Source: Bacteroidales bacterium (GTDB taxonomy: Bacteria; Bacteroidota; Bacteroidia; Bacteroidales; F082). Taken from it: a DNA stretch of 31,208 nucleotides. Numbering within the stretch: the stretch's first letter is position 1; each line of letters begins with the position of its first letter. A model generated the notes under the pieces. That model searched no databases. It saw only the letters and a program-made list of their open reading frames with translations, and was not told the origin of the DNA. Positions 24,459 through 31,208 of the stretch are shown piece after piece. Made by a program: the position numbers and the translations under genes. Where the stretch lies: the NCBI GenBank assembly GCA_024689285.1, contig JAILDR010000131.1:1-31208 (forward strand), in the 5' to 3' direction.

Positions 24459-24791
24459 TCACACCGCCACTTTTTGTTCCCTTCTGATGGCATCTTCCCT
24501 CCAAGAGTGCCAGTGACGCTTCATGTCACCGCTCATCTGGTGAGCCTGGTCGGGCGTGTGCCAGTCGAGGCTGCTGTGCGGACGCTCCGAGTTGTAGAAC
24601 AGGATGGCACTTTCGACCGCTGCAGTCACCTGCTCCAGGCTGGTAAACGTCTGTCCATGAAGGAGCTCGTTCTTGACGGTATTGTTGATGCGCTCGGCCA
24701 TGATGCCGACCTTTTCCGACGGGCCTCCTGCTGTGGGGCTGATGACGGTGACGGTGTCGCGGATAAGCTGGTAGGTTACGAAAAGAGGCAA
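24459..24791 (-). pseudogene. Chimeric remnant: S41-protease PDZ fragment joined to an IS3-type transposase end
   Basis: The 110-codon frame has two unrelated halves. Residues 5-32 (VTYQLIRDTVTVIS...GGPSEKVGIMA) match residues 97-123 of the CtpA-type protease at 19704-21308. Residues 33-110 (ERINNTVKNELL..., FYNSERPHSSLDWHTP) are the last part of an IS3-family OrfB/rve transposase, starting at about the third catalytic acidic residue. The join is at about 24696. Over 83 aligned bases (24697-24779 versus 20941-21023) I count about 12 differences and no gaps, mostly at silent positions. The source was thus probably a diverged functional protease gene rather than a fresh copy of the neighbour. 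The first two catalytic Asp residues and the rest of both proteins are missing, so it is not expected to function. Confidence 0.85.
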
Positions 24792-24850
24792 ACAAGAGCC
24801 AGGTAAAACAATTTCAATGATTTCATGAGATGATATGTGTTTATTGCCAT

Positions 24851-27679
24851 TTATTCCTCTTCTGTTTCTTTTATAACGTCTTCTTTTACAATGTCTTTGT
24901 TGTCTTCGTTTCTACTGTCGTCGTTAATCAGATGCACATCGCACTGCGGGAACGGTATGGTGATGTTCGCGTTGTTGAGTGCCTCGTATATCACTTCTTT
25001 CGAGTGGTCGATGTATCCAATGCGTTCGGCAACCAGCACGTGTTGCTTCACGGCAATGTCGACCGAGCTCTCGCTCATTTCGTTCACGACCACTTTGATG
25101 CCATATTTCGGTTCGACGATTTCGCGGCCATAGCGGTCCTTCGTACGCATTTGCTGCATGGCTTCCACCAGCACTTCGCGCACCTTCTTGATATCGGTTC
25201 CGTAAGCCACTCCGACGATAATCTTGGTGAACTCGTAAGAGTTGTTGCGGGTGAGGTTGTTGAAGTTCTTGCCGAAGAGCGAGGCGTTGAGGAACGACAT
25301 TTCGGTGCCTTCAAGGGTCTCCACCTGTACGAACTGGTAGTTGATGGCGATGACGCGTCCGCGTATGCCGTCACATTCAATCCAGTCGCCTACGCGCAAA
25401 CGACCTCCCATCAGCTGGATGCCATAGATGAAGTTGTTGAGGATGTCCTTGAGGGCGAGACCGATACCAGCCGACAAACCACCGGCCACCAAACTCAACG
25501 ATCCCATCGGAATCCGGCAAACGGCTACGAAAACAACGGCGTAGGACATCCAAACCAGGACGCTGATGATGCTGTTGCCCAACGACAGGTTGATTTCATT
25601 GTCGCGGATAGTGGTGCGGTTGTGCTTGCGCATGAAGGTCGTGTAGCAAAGGTATTGATAGATGGCGTGAACCGCCTTATTCAAGTAGCGCAGGGCGAAA
25701 AACAGAATCATTAGTCCGATGATGCTCCTGCCAGAGATGCGCAGTGTGGCAACCCCGTTTTTGTCCACCAACTGGACAAAGGGGATGTTGAAAATCTTCT
25801 CGTACAGGTCGTCAAAGTCAAAGATGTCAATCGACATGTGTACGCAGAACGGGATGGAAAGCAGCAATAAGGCGGGAATAGTCACCTGTCTGAGGAATTC
25901 ATAGAACCAAGTGGCGCCAAACAGCAGCGACTCGCGGTCGGCTCCTGACACGTAAGTGATACGCTCACGCATGGAGTCGACGCGTTTTTTCAATCTCCGC
26001 TCCTTGTAGTGGCTCATCATGTCGGTGATGCAGAGGATGGTGAGCAGAACGGCCAGCTGGAAGTACCACCAAACGAGGATAAGCAAGGCGATAAAGGTGT
26101 AGCCCATGAATGACGCTGTGAAGGCAATGACATAGATGATGAGCGAGACCCAGCCCAAAACGCTGTCGACGGGTGTGGCTTTGCCGCTTTCCTTGATGCA
26201 GAAGAACAGCTGACGCAACACAATCAGCGACAGAATGGGGGGTAACAGAAGCACCATCAGTTTGTCGGGGACGTAAGCGTTACGGCATACGATGATTACC
26301 AGCGCGATGACGAAGGTAGGGATGTAGAGGCGGATGCCGTTCTTGATCTGTTCGGGCTTCACGCGCAGCAGCAACGAACCAGTGATGGCAATGAGCAGCC
26401 ATAGGAAGGTGTTGAAGTGCTTGACAACCAACTCCATGTATTCAATGGTTCCCATTGCCAAAAAGAAACCAACCAAAAGGAAATACACAATGGAGCCCAC
26501 CAGTATAGAGGTTATTGTCCGTTTGTTTTTCGGGAATAGATTTCTGCGCCTGAAAATGAGGCTAAGCAACATGATGATTAGGAAAGTTGCCAACCAGGCT
26601 GTGAACAGAAAGAACAATAGCATAATGCAGACAAACAGCAGATAGGCATTTGCGCCTTTGCTGGTGAGATTGCCAAAATACCTGTCGATTTCGCTGTCCT
26701 CATCCTCATCGGCTGGCGAAAGGGCTGAAGCGGAGTCGCCTCGTGCCAATGACATTGTGTCTGCCGGATAGTCGATGAGCAGGGAGTCGGGGATTGGCAA
26801 AACATCCGATGTACTGTCGTTGAAAATTTCTTCGAAATCGTATTGGCTCCGCAGGTCTATCAGGGTTTTTGCCCAGTAGGTTTTGGGGTCGGCTATAATG
26901 CTGAGGAAAGGCGTTTGGCCGTCCACAAAGAAGTATTTCTCCAGTTCGCGGTAGCGTGATTCGGCATAGTCGTAGGATTCCTTCAAGCGCATAAAGGCTT
27001 CCTGATAGTGAACGCTGTCGGCAACGATGGTGGCGCGGTTGTCGGCATACATCTTCAAGAGTTCTGAAGTGTATTTTATGCAGGAGTCGCGATAGATTTC
27101 CCCTTCCTCGTCCAAGACAAAGGGTGCCGACAACGAGTCTTTGGTGGCAATCATGATAACCTCCCTCTCAAGGGCAGTGGCTGTGCTTAAAAACTGTAAG
27201 TCAATCGAGTCGTTGTGATACAACAGGCTGTCGGGAATGATTTCAAACTCGATTTCCTGCATCATGGGAGGAAGCCGACGGAGGGCTTCAAGCAGACGTG
27301 CGTAACGGTCGATTTCGATGTTCAGGTTGTTCACGATGTGGTCGTAGGGCTTCCTGTCTTTGCTGAAATCCTTGAATTCCGTAGTCACCTTTTTCAGGGC
27401 GTATGCCAAATCGAAGGTCATCTCCAGTTCCTGGGTATAAAGCAGTATGGAGAGTTCGTTTGTTTTGGTGATGATGTCAATCATCTTCTGATGCTGGCGT
27501 TCATTTTCTTCGTCGAAGCGTCCCTGCATCTCGTCGCGTTGATCATAGACCATTTTTAGTTCAATGCTAAGATCCTTAAGGGTCTCCGTCAAAGGACGCC
27601 CGTTCACGATGGAAAAGAGCGGGACAGAGAGCACCAGAAGTGTGATGATGAGTGCCAGTGTTTTCTTTTGTTTGTTCAT
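24851..27679 (-). CDS. Large mechanosensitive channel, MscS family (MscK-like layout)
   Basis: A 942-residue inner-membrane protein. It opens with an N-terminal signal or membrane segment (LALIITLLVLSVPLFSIV). A long helical periplasmic part follows (to about 340) with coiled-coil-like runs (DQRDEMQGRFDEENERQHQK). Several hydrophobic helices (about 350-680) lead to the MscS pore helix near residue 735 (GGLSAGIGLALKDILNNFIYG). The beta domain follows (LRVGDWIECDGIRGRV and ETLEGTEMSFLNASLFGKNF), and the C-terminus is acidic (EDNKDIVKEDVIKETEEE). Such channels open under membrane tension to release solutes. I start at 27679 because the ATG at 27709 lies in the -7 box (27706-27714). No terminator is obvious downstream. 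Confidence 0.92.
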   Translation of the reverse strand: MNKQKKTLALIITLLVLSVPLFSIVNGRPLTETLKDLSIELKMVYDQRDEMQGRFDEENERQHQKMIDIITKTNELSILLYTQELEMTFDLAYALKKVTTEFKDFSKDRKPYDHIVNNLNIEIDRYARLLEALRRLPPMMQEIEFEIIPDSLLYHNDSIDLQFLSTATALEREVIMIATKDSLSAPFVLDEEGEIYRDSCIKYTSELLKMYADNRATIVADSVHYQEAFMRLKESYDYAESRYRELEKYFFVDGQTPFLSIIADPKTYWAKTLIDLRSQYDFEEIFNDSTSDVLPIPDSLLIDYPADTMSLARGDSASALSPADEDEDSEIDRYFGNLTSKGANAYLLFVCIMLLFFLFTAWLATFLIIMLLSLIFRRRNLFPKNKRTITSILVGSIVYFLLVGFFLAMGTIEYMELVVKHFNTFLWLLIAITGSLLLRVKPEQIKNGIRLYIPTFVIALVIIVCRNAYVPDKLMVLLLPPILSLIVLRQLFFCIKESGKATPVDSVLGWVSLIIYVIAFTASFMGYTFIALLILVWWYFQLAVLLTILCITDMMSHYKERRLKKRVDSMRERITYVSGADRESLLFGATWFYEFLRQVTIPALLLLSIPFCVHMSIDIFDFDDLYEKIFNIPFVQLVDKNGVATLRISGRSIIGLMILFFALRYLNKAVHAIYQYLCYTTFMRKHNRTTIRDNEINLSLGNSIISVLVWMSYAVVFVAVCRIPMGSLSLVAGGLSAGIGLALKDILNNFIYGIQLMGGRLRVGDWIECDGIRGRVIAINYQFVQVETLEGTEMSFLNASLFGKNFNNLTRNNSYEFTKIIVGVAYGTDIKKVREVLVEAMQQMRTKDRYGREIVEPKYGIKVVVNEMSESSVDIAVKQHVLVAERIGYIDHSKEVIYEALNNANITIPFPQCDVHLINDDSRNEDNKDIVKEDVIKETEEE

Positions 27680-27705
27680 TGAACTTTTTGTGGCTGTGAT
27701 TGGCT

Positions 27706-27714
27706 GCAAAAATA
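27706..27714 (-). promoter_or_regulatory. -7 promoter box for the MscS-family gene
   Basis: Minus-strand TATTTTTGC, about 27 bases before ATG 27679. It excludes the upstream ATG. Confidence 0.65.
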
Positions 27715-27751
27715 CGTAAAAATGCGGAATTCTTTTGGTGGATAAACAAAT

Positions 27752-28324
27752 TTATTGTCTCACAATCTCAAAAGTGTTGTTCTCGTGAAGTTTGATGATG
27801 GTCGAGCTCTTGGGCTTGCAGAAACTGTCGTGGTAGAGCTGTACCACATAATCGACTGTGTTTTTGATTTCGTCACAGATGTCGCTGAAAATCATCGATG
27901 AAGGTTGACCAGTCAGGTTGGCCGATGTCGAGGTGATGGGTTTGCCGAGTTGGCGGATGACTTCCTTGCAGAACTCGTTGTCCACCACGCGGATGCAAAT
28001 GCTTTTGTCGTCTGAAACGGCCTTGGCCAGGTTTTTGCTTTCGGGGTAGATGATGCTCAGCGGACTTTTGGCACCCTTGATAAGGTCGTAGGCGATGGCT
28101 GGCACGCTGACTACATAATCCTGAAGCCTTTCTGCCGAATCAACGAGGATGATGAGGCTTTTGTTGAGAGGGCGTTGCTTGACGGCGTAAACCCGCAGGC
28201 AGGCTTTGTTGTTGGTAGCGTCGCAGCCCACACCCCAGATGGTGTCGGTGGGGTAGAGGATGGTCTTTCCGGCTTTCAACACCGCAACGGTGCGTTCCAC
28301 TTCTTCTTCAAACAGTTGGTCCAT
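27752..28324 (-). CDS. tsaC: L-threonylcarbamoyladenylate synthase (TsaC/YrdC/Sua5 family)
   Basis: Makes threonylcarbamoyl-AMP from Thr, bicarbonate and ATP, the first step of the t6A37 modification of ANN-decoding tRNAs. Motifs: TILYPTDTIWGVGCDATN (residues 20-37), KRPLNKSLIILV with the basic substrate-binding residues, SICIRVVDNEF, and PITSTSANLTGQPS. The 190 residues fit the single-domain YrdC form, without the Sua5 C-terminal domain. Its start overlaps the upstream glycosyltransferase by 17 bases, so the two are translated from one message. Confidence 0.95.
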   Translation of the reverse strand: MDQLFEEEVERTVAVLKAGKTILYPTDTIWGVGCDATNNKACLRVYAVKQRPLNKSLIILVDSAERLQDYVVSVPAIAYDLIKGAKSPLSIIYPESKNLAKAVSDDKSICIRVVDNEFCKEVIRQLGKPITSTSANLTGQPSSMIFSDICDEIKNTVDYVVQLYHDSFCKPKSSTIIKLHENNTFEIVRQ

Positions 28325-29078
28325 TTTGCTTGGTTTTTTCTCTTAACAGATTATATTTATGTCGGTTGGCTTGTTTCATCGTGCGGCAGATGCTGAGTCC
28401 CGTCTTGCCGTAGAGGAAGCCACCTTTTATAATATAGGTGCGGATGAAATTGATGCCCGGGCTGAACAGATAAGGCAGCAGGCCTGTTTTCTTGCTGCGC
28501 TCGTAGTAGGACTGCGCGCCTAATTCGGCGAAGTGGAACTGCTGCTTGCGGAAGGCCTCGGGCGTGTCCCACGAGTAATGCAGCAGGTCGCCTTTCAGGA
28601 GGGTCTTCTTCGGCTCGCTTTTGTAGTTCAGCCACTCGTGGATGATGCCTTCCCATTGGGCGAAGCCGCGCTGCCAGATGCGGACTTTGGTCTCGGGATA
28701 GAGGCCGCAGCCTTTGATCCATTGGCCGCAGTAGTTGTTCAGACGGTTCATGGCGAAGACCTCGTTTTCAGCGATTTCTTTGGTCTTGAGGGTGGCGATG
28801 GAGGTCTTCAACTCGTCAGATAGAGCCTCGTCGGCATCGATGGAGAAGATGAGGTCGCAGGTGGCGAGGCCGTCAGCAAGGTTTTTCTGGTCGGAATAGC
28901 CCAGCCAGTCTTGCAGGAAGAACTTGGCTCCATACTGACGGCAGACAGCCTCAGTCGCATCGGTGGAATGCGAGTCGACGACGATAATCTCGTCGGCAAT
29001 ATCCTTCACAGAATCAAGGCATTGGCCTATCTTCTGCTCTTCGTTGAAGGTGATGATGACGACTGAGAGGGTGTTCAT
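28308..29078 (-). CDS. Glycosyltransferase family 2, LPS-core type
   Basis: A 256-residue cytoplasmic GT-A fold enzyme. It opens with LSVVIITFNEEQKIGQCLDSV, then IIVVDSHSTDAT, and has the metal-binding DxD as Asp81-Ala-Asp83 in SIDADEALSDEL. The middle part matches WaaE/KdtX-type core glucosyltransferases: KGCGLYPETKVRIWQRG, WEGIIHEWL and LLHYSW. A C-terminal membrane-associated helical region follows (YLFSPGINFIRTYIIKGGFL). Probably adds a sugar to lipooligosaccharide core; the exact sugar cannot be read. It overlaps tsaC by 17 bases and has its own -7 box at 29094-29102. Confidence 0.92.
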   Translation of the reverse strand: MNTLSVVIITFNEEQKIGQCLDSVKDIADEIIVVDSHSTDATEAVCRQYGAKFFLQDWLGYSDQKNLADGLATCDLIFSIDADEALSDELKTSIATLKTKEIAENEVFAMNRLNNYCGQWIKGCGLYPETKVRIWQRGFAQWEGIIHEWLNYKSEPKKTLLKGDLLHYSWDTPEAFRKQQFHFAELGAQSYYERSKKTGLLPYLFSPGINFIRTYIIKGGFLYGKTGLSICRTMKQANRHKYNLLREKTKQNGPTV

Positions 29079-29093
29079 TTTCGCAAATTTTGC

Positions 29094-29102
29094 GCAAAAA
29101 TA
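29094..29102 (-). promoter_or_regulatory. -7 promoter box for the glycosyltransferase-tsaC operon
   Basis: Minus-strand TATTTTTGC, 16 bases before ATG 29078, giving a very short leader. Confidence 0.65.
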
Positions 29103-29150
29103 ATCTTTCTTTGGGATTGCATCGCAAGAATGTTCAACATTTTGTCAGGA

Positions 29151-29208
29151 TGTTGAATTGTTGATTGTTGAATTGTTGAATTGTTGATTGTTGATTGTTG
29201 AATTGTTG
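29151..29208. repeat. Mixed 7/8-base tandem repeat
   Basis: About eight units alternating TTGTTGA and TTGTTGAA. No coding potential. It lies between the glycosyltransferase operon and the M15 peptidase gene. Confidence 0.85.
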
Positions 29209-29244
29209 CCTGCCGGACGCGTAGCCTTGTCGTCGCTTTGCGCT

Positions 29245-29325
29245 TCCCCCGCTGAGAGGGGGTGCCCAACGGGCGGGGGAGTCTGACAGCCGCTTCGCGT
29301 CGTTGCGAGGAACGAAGCAATCTAG
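29245..29325. repeat. Inverted-repeat element, REP-like
   Basis: TCCCCCGC (29245-29252) pairs with GCGGGGGA (29273-29280). Further on, TTGCGAGGAACGAAGCAA (about 29303-29320) is an imperfect palindrome. That motif resembles an intergenic repeat seen in many bacterial genomes; I cannot count its copies from this window. Confidence 0.55.
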
Positions 29326-29329
29326 GCCG

Positions 29330-29728
29330 TCACTTTTGCAGAACCTGTTTCCGATTCCAACCGAGTCGTCTGTAGCTCACATGGATGAACGTCGGGTAAA
29401 TGATCAGTTGGTCGAACTTGCCGTTGGCGATGAGGATGCGGGCCAGTTCAGGCAGGTCGGACTCGTTGCCGATGACGGGCTGGATGTCCGCCGCTTCGCC
29501 GCGCATGTGCTGGCTGTTGGGGCTGCCGCCCACGAGGCGGTTGAGCTTGGGGCAGCGGTAGCCGCTGTTGACGCGGATGGGGCGTCCGTAGGCCTCCCGA
29601 AGGGGGTCGAGAACCTCGTCGACCAAGGCCCTGAGGTTCTCTTCCGCCTCCTTGGGGGCACCGTTCCAGAGCTTGTTTTTTAGAGCGGTGTCGCTCTTCA
29701 AAAGCTCGCTGATGGTGAAGTGCTTCAT
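29330..29728 (-). CDS. M15-family zinc peptidase (D-Ala-D-Ala carboxypeptidase/endolysin type)
   Basis: A 132-residue peptidase M15_3-type protein with no signal peptide. The metal ligands are visible: His74 and Asp81 in SQHMRGEAADI, and His116 in TFIHVSY. IRVNSGYRCPKLNRLVGG (51-68) is the conserved lead-in. These enzymes cut peptide cross-links or stems in peptidoglycan, and short leaderless forms are common as phage-type endolysins. It follows the DUF6266 gene by 56 bases on the same strand; this pairing recurs in Bacteroidota. The GC content is visibly higher than the window average, hinting at transfer or a mobile or prophage origin. Confidence 0.9.
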   Translation of the reverse strand: MKHFTISELLKSDTALKNKLWNGAPKEAEENLRALVDEVLDPLREAYGRPIRVNSGYRCPKLNRLVGGSPNSQHMRGEAADIQPVIGNESDLPELARILIANGKFDQLIIYPTFIHVSYRRLGWNRKQVLQK

Positions 29729-29784
29729 AATCTTTGTGTTGTTTTTTGACTGCGGGACGCGAGACTGCGCGAAGCGCGGCTGAA

Positions 29785-30834
29785 TTATTCGGTGTCGTTG
29801 CCGCCGCCGCTGCTCTTGGTGAAGGTCTTGCTGGCGACCGAGCTGCTCACTTCGTCCTTGATGGCGATGGCCTTCACGGTGGTGGTGGCGCTCAGGGTGA
29901 AGGGCTCGGTGTAGAGCGTGCTGCCGCTGGTGGGCGTGCTGCCGTCCGTGGTGTAGTAGACACGGGCGCCTTCAGGCTCGGTGATGGTCACCTGGGTCGT
30001 CTCGGCGAAGGGCGTGGTGCCGCTGATGGTGGGAGCCGCCACGGTGGGCGTTTCGTTGCCGCCGGTGCTTCCGCTGTTGCCAGCGTTGGAGCCGTTGCCG
30101 CCAGTCTCTGAGCCCGTCGAGGTGCCGCTGTTGCTGCCGCTCTGGCTGCCCGAGTTCACCTTGTGGTAGCTGGGCACTACCAGGGTGCCTTGGGTGCAGA
30201 GGCATTGGGTGGCGGAGGCCAGTCCGTCGTTGAACGAGGCGGCACCGACGGTGAAGCCATAGGCCACGATGCCCTTGCCGTCCCACTTGGCGGGCAGGTT
30301 GACGGTGAGGTTGCCCTCGCTGCTGCGGGTGCCTGCCACGAAGCAGCGGGCGTCGCCCAGCTCGGGGCAGTAGGCCGCGATGTAGACGCGGTCGGAGGCA
30401 GAGACGCGGCGGCCGTAGAGGTTGTTGTCGCTGATGGCGACGGTCAGCACGTTGCCGCTGATGGAGGCTTGGCCGAAGTCAACGCCCATGAGTCGACCCG
30501 AAGAGAGCTGCAGGTTCTCGAAGTCGAGGCCCAGTGCCTCGGGGTCGCTGCCGCTGACGAGGCCGATGTTGTACTTCACGAACAGCCCGTTCTGGGTGCT
30601 GCGCTGCTTGTTGGCCTCCTGGCGGTAGCCTTCGTAGATGGCCTCATAGAGGTCGCTGCCGACGAGGGTGATGAGGGCGAAGCGGGCGCGTTGCAGCTGC
30701 TGCTCCTGCGAGCGCGACTTGTTGCCGTTTTGCGTGAGGGCGCGTTGGATGTTCTTGCCCTTCCAGTTGTACCCGACCACATTGCCGAGTTTTCCGATGA
30801 ATCCTGAGGTAATACCCCAATTTGATTTTGCCAT
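29785..30834 (-). CDS. DUF6266-family protein with C-terminal chitobiase-like domain
   Basis: A 349-residue protein. Residues 1-205 match the DUF6266 family: MAKSNWGITSGFIGKLGNVVGYNWKGKNIQR, then SRSQEQQLQRARFALI. No signal peptide is seen. Residues about 213-243 are a Ser/Gly/Asn-rich linker (SGSQSGSNSG and similar). Residues about 247-340 form a CHB_HEX_C_1-type beta domain with PTISGTTPF, ARVYYTTDGSTPTSGSTLY and VKAIAIK, often found on carbohydrate-active or surface proteins. The function of DUF6266 is unknown. The coding sequence is GC-rich and C/G-ending compared with genes to its left. Possible roles are a structural or tail-like protein of a mobile element, or a surface protein; neither can be proven here. 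Confidence 0.85.
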   Translation of the reverse strand: MAKSNWGITSGFIGKLGNVVGYNWKGKNIQRALTQNGNKSRSQEQQLQRARFALITLVGSDLYEAIYEGYRQEANKQRSTQNGLFVKYNIGLVSGSDPEALGLDFENLQLSSGRLMGVDFGQASISGNVLTVAISDNNLYGRRVSASDRVYIAAYCPELGDARCFVAGTRSSEGNLTVNLPAKWDGKGIVAYGFTVGAASFNDGLASATQCLCTQGTLVVPSYHKVNSGSQSGSNSGTSTGSETGGNGSNAGNSGSTGGNETPTVAAPTISGTTPFAETTQVTITEPEGARVYYTTDGSTPTSGSTLYTEPFTLSATTTVKAIAIKDEVSSSVASKTFTKSSGGGNDTE

Positions 30835-30919
30835 AGTTTTTGGTTTTTGATGGTTAGTAATTTTGGTTTTTGGTTCTTGTGTGCTTCACCGCCGAGCGCT
30901 CACTTGCGGCTAACACGAT

Positions 30920-30928
30920 GCAAAAATA
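30920..30928 (-). promoter_or_regulatory. -7 promoter box for the DUF6266-M15 pair
   Basis: Minus-strand TATTTTTGC, about 86 bases before ATG 30834. Confidence 0.6.
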
Positions 30929-31208
30929 CGACGAAATTTCTCCGGTTGCCAGCGAAGTTATTTATATATAAATAACTATCAGTCAAGTGATTGATAACGA
31001 CAGATATGCTTGCTGTTTTTCTCTGATATCAGGGAGAAACAGGGAGAAAACAGGCAAAGGGCGGGGAGCTGGCAGGGAGCAAAAACGTCAATCGTCAATC
31101 GTAAATTCCTATGTTTTCTGATTTCGGGGAGGGGATTTTTTACTAATTAATAAAGTAATATAAATTCATTAATTAATTATTAATAAGGTATACTTCCTCT
31201 CCCCTGCC
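30929..31208. other. Non-coding AT-rich tail with palindrome and heptamer repeats
   Basis: No gene seen. It contains a 22-bp perfect palindrome AGTTATTTATATATAAATAACT written in two halves (AGTTATTTATA / TATAAATAACT, 30956-30977). An inverted repeat is centred on CTGATATCAG (near 31030). CGTCAAT heptamers occur twice with a decayed third copy (31086-31106), and the last 70 bases are rich in ATTAATAA. Confidence 0.7.

Noticed and set aside
24459..24695. Complete insertion sequence
   Set aside because: Only the C-terminal third of a transposase is present. No OrfA, no clear terminal inverted repeats and no target duplication were found.
24830..25714. A 294-codon plus-strand frame opposite the MscS-family gene
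   Set aside because: It lies within the conserved MscS domain on the other strand, and its product has only shadow-like composition.

Overview
The window looks like a chromosome segment of an uncultured Bacteroidales-type bacterium (phylum Bacteroidota). Three things point there. Most transcription units start with the phylum's -7 box, TAnnTTTGC. Several products belong to Bacteroidota-typical families: fimbrillin-like lipoprotein, gingipain-type C25 peptidases with type IX secretion (T9SS) C-terminal sorting domains, a GldA-like ATPase, DUF6266 and a TonB-C-domain protein. Finally, metK has a SAM-II type leader. No species can be named from sequence reading alone.

Layout. (1) 1-2250: tRNA-His, then a tight operon of hicB, hicA, ruvX, def and a TPR-like lipoprotein, closed by a bidirectional terminator shared with metK. 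(2) 2257-4033: metK on the minus strand behind a probable SAM-II riboswitch, then a repeat-rich gap with a 40-bp perfect AT palindrome. (3) 4034-7989: a GldA-like ABC ATPase diverging from rplM-rpsI-rpsB-tsf. (4) 8000-9340: a small-peptide gene and a fimbrillin-like lipoprotein gene, each broken by one in-frame stop codon. (5) 9350-11671: a secreted GH20 beta-hexosaminidase carrying an in-frame heptanucleotide repeat tract. (6) 11692-19594: two large secreted C25 proteases, one Arg-gingipain-like and one Lys-gingipain-like, flanking a TerB/DnaJ protein on the other strand. (7) 19704-22928: a TonB-C protein, a Sel1-repeat lipoprotein and a CtpA-type S41 protease in one operon. (8) 23034-24791: a small membrane protein, an MNT/HEPN toxin-antitoxin pair, and a chimeric pseudogene joining a CtpA fragment to the end of an IS3-type transposase. 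(9) 24851-29078: an MscS-type channel, then a glycosyltransferase overlapping tsaC. (10) 29079-31208: intergenic repeats, then a visibly GC-richer M15 peptidase/DUF6266 pair and an AT-rich tail.

The most interesting part is the protease pair. By comparison with remembered P. gingivalis RgpB and Kgp sequences, each enzyme keeps the catalytic Cys/His and the S1 aspartate that sets Arg or Lys preference. They share a C-terminal module of about 480 residues unlike the P. gingivalis adhesins. The residue at the inferred propeptide boundary is Lys in the Arg-type enzyme and Arg in the Lys-type enzyme, which would fit mutual activation. Other points of note are the SAM-II leader, the two neighbouring stop-interrupted surface genes, a HicA that lacks its catalytic histidine, and a family of dispersed heptanucleotide tandem repeats.
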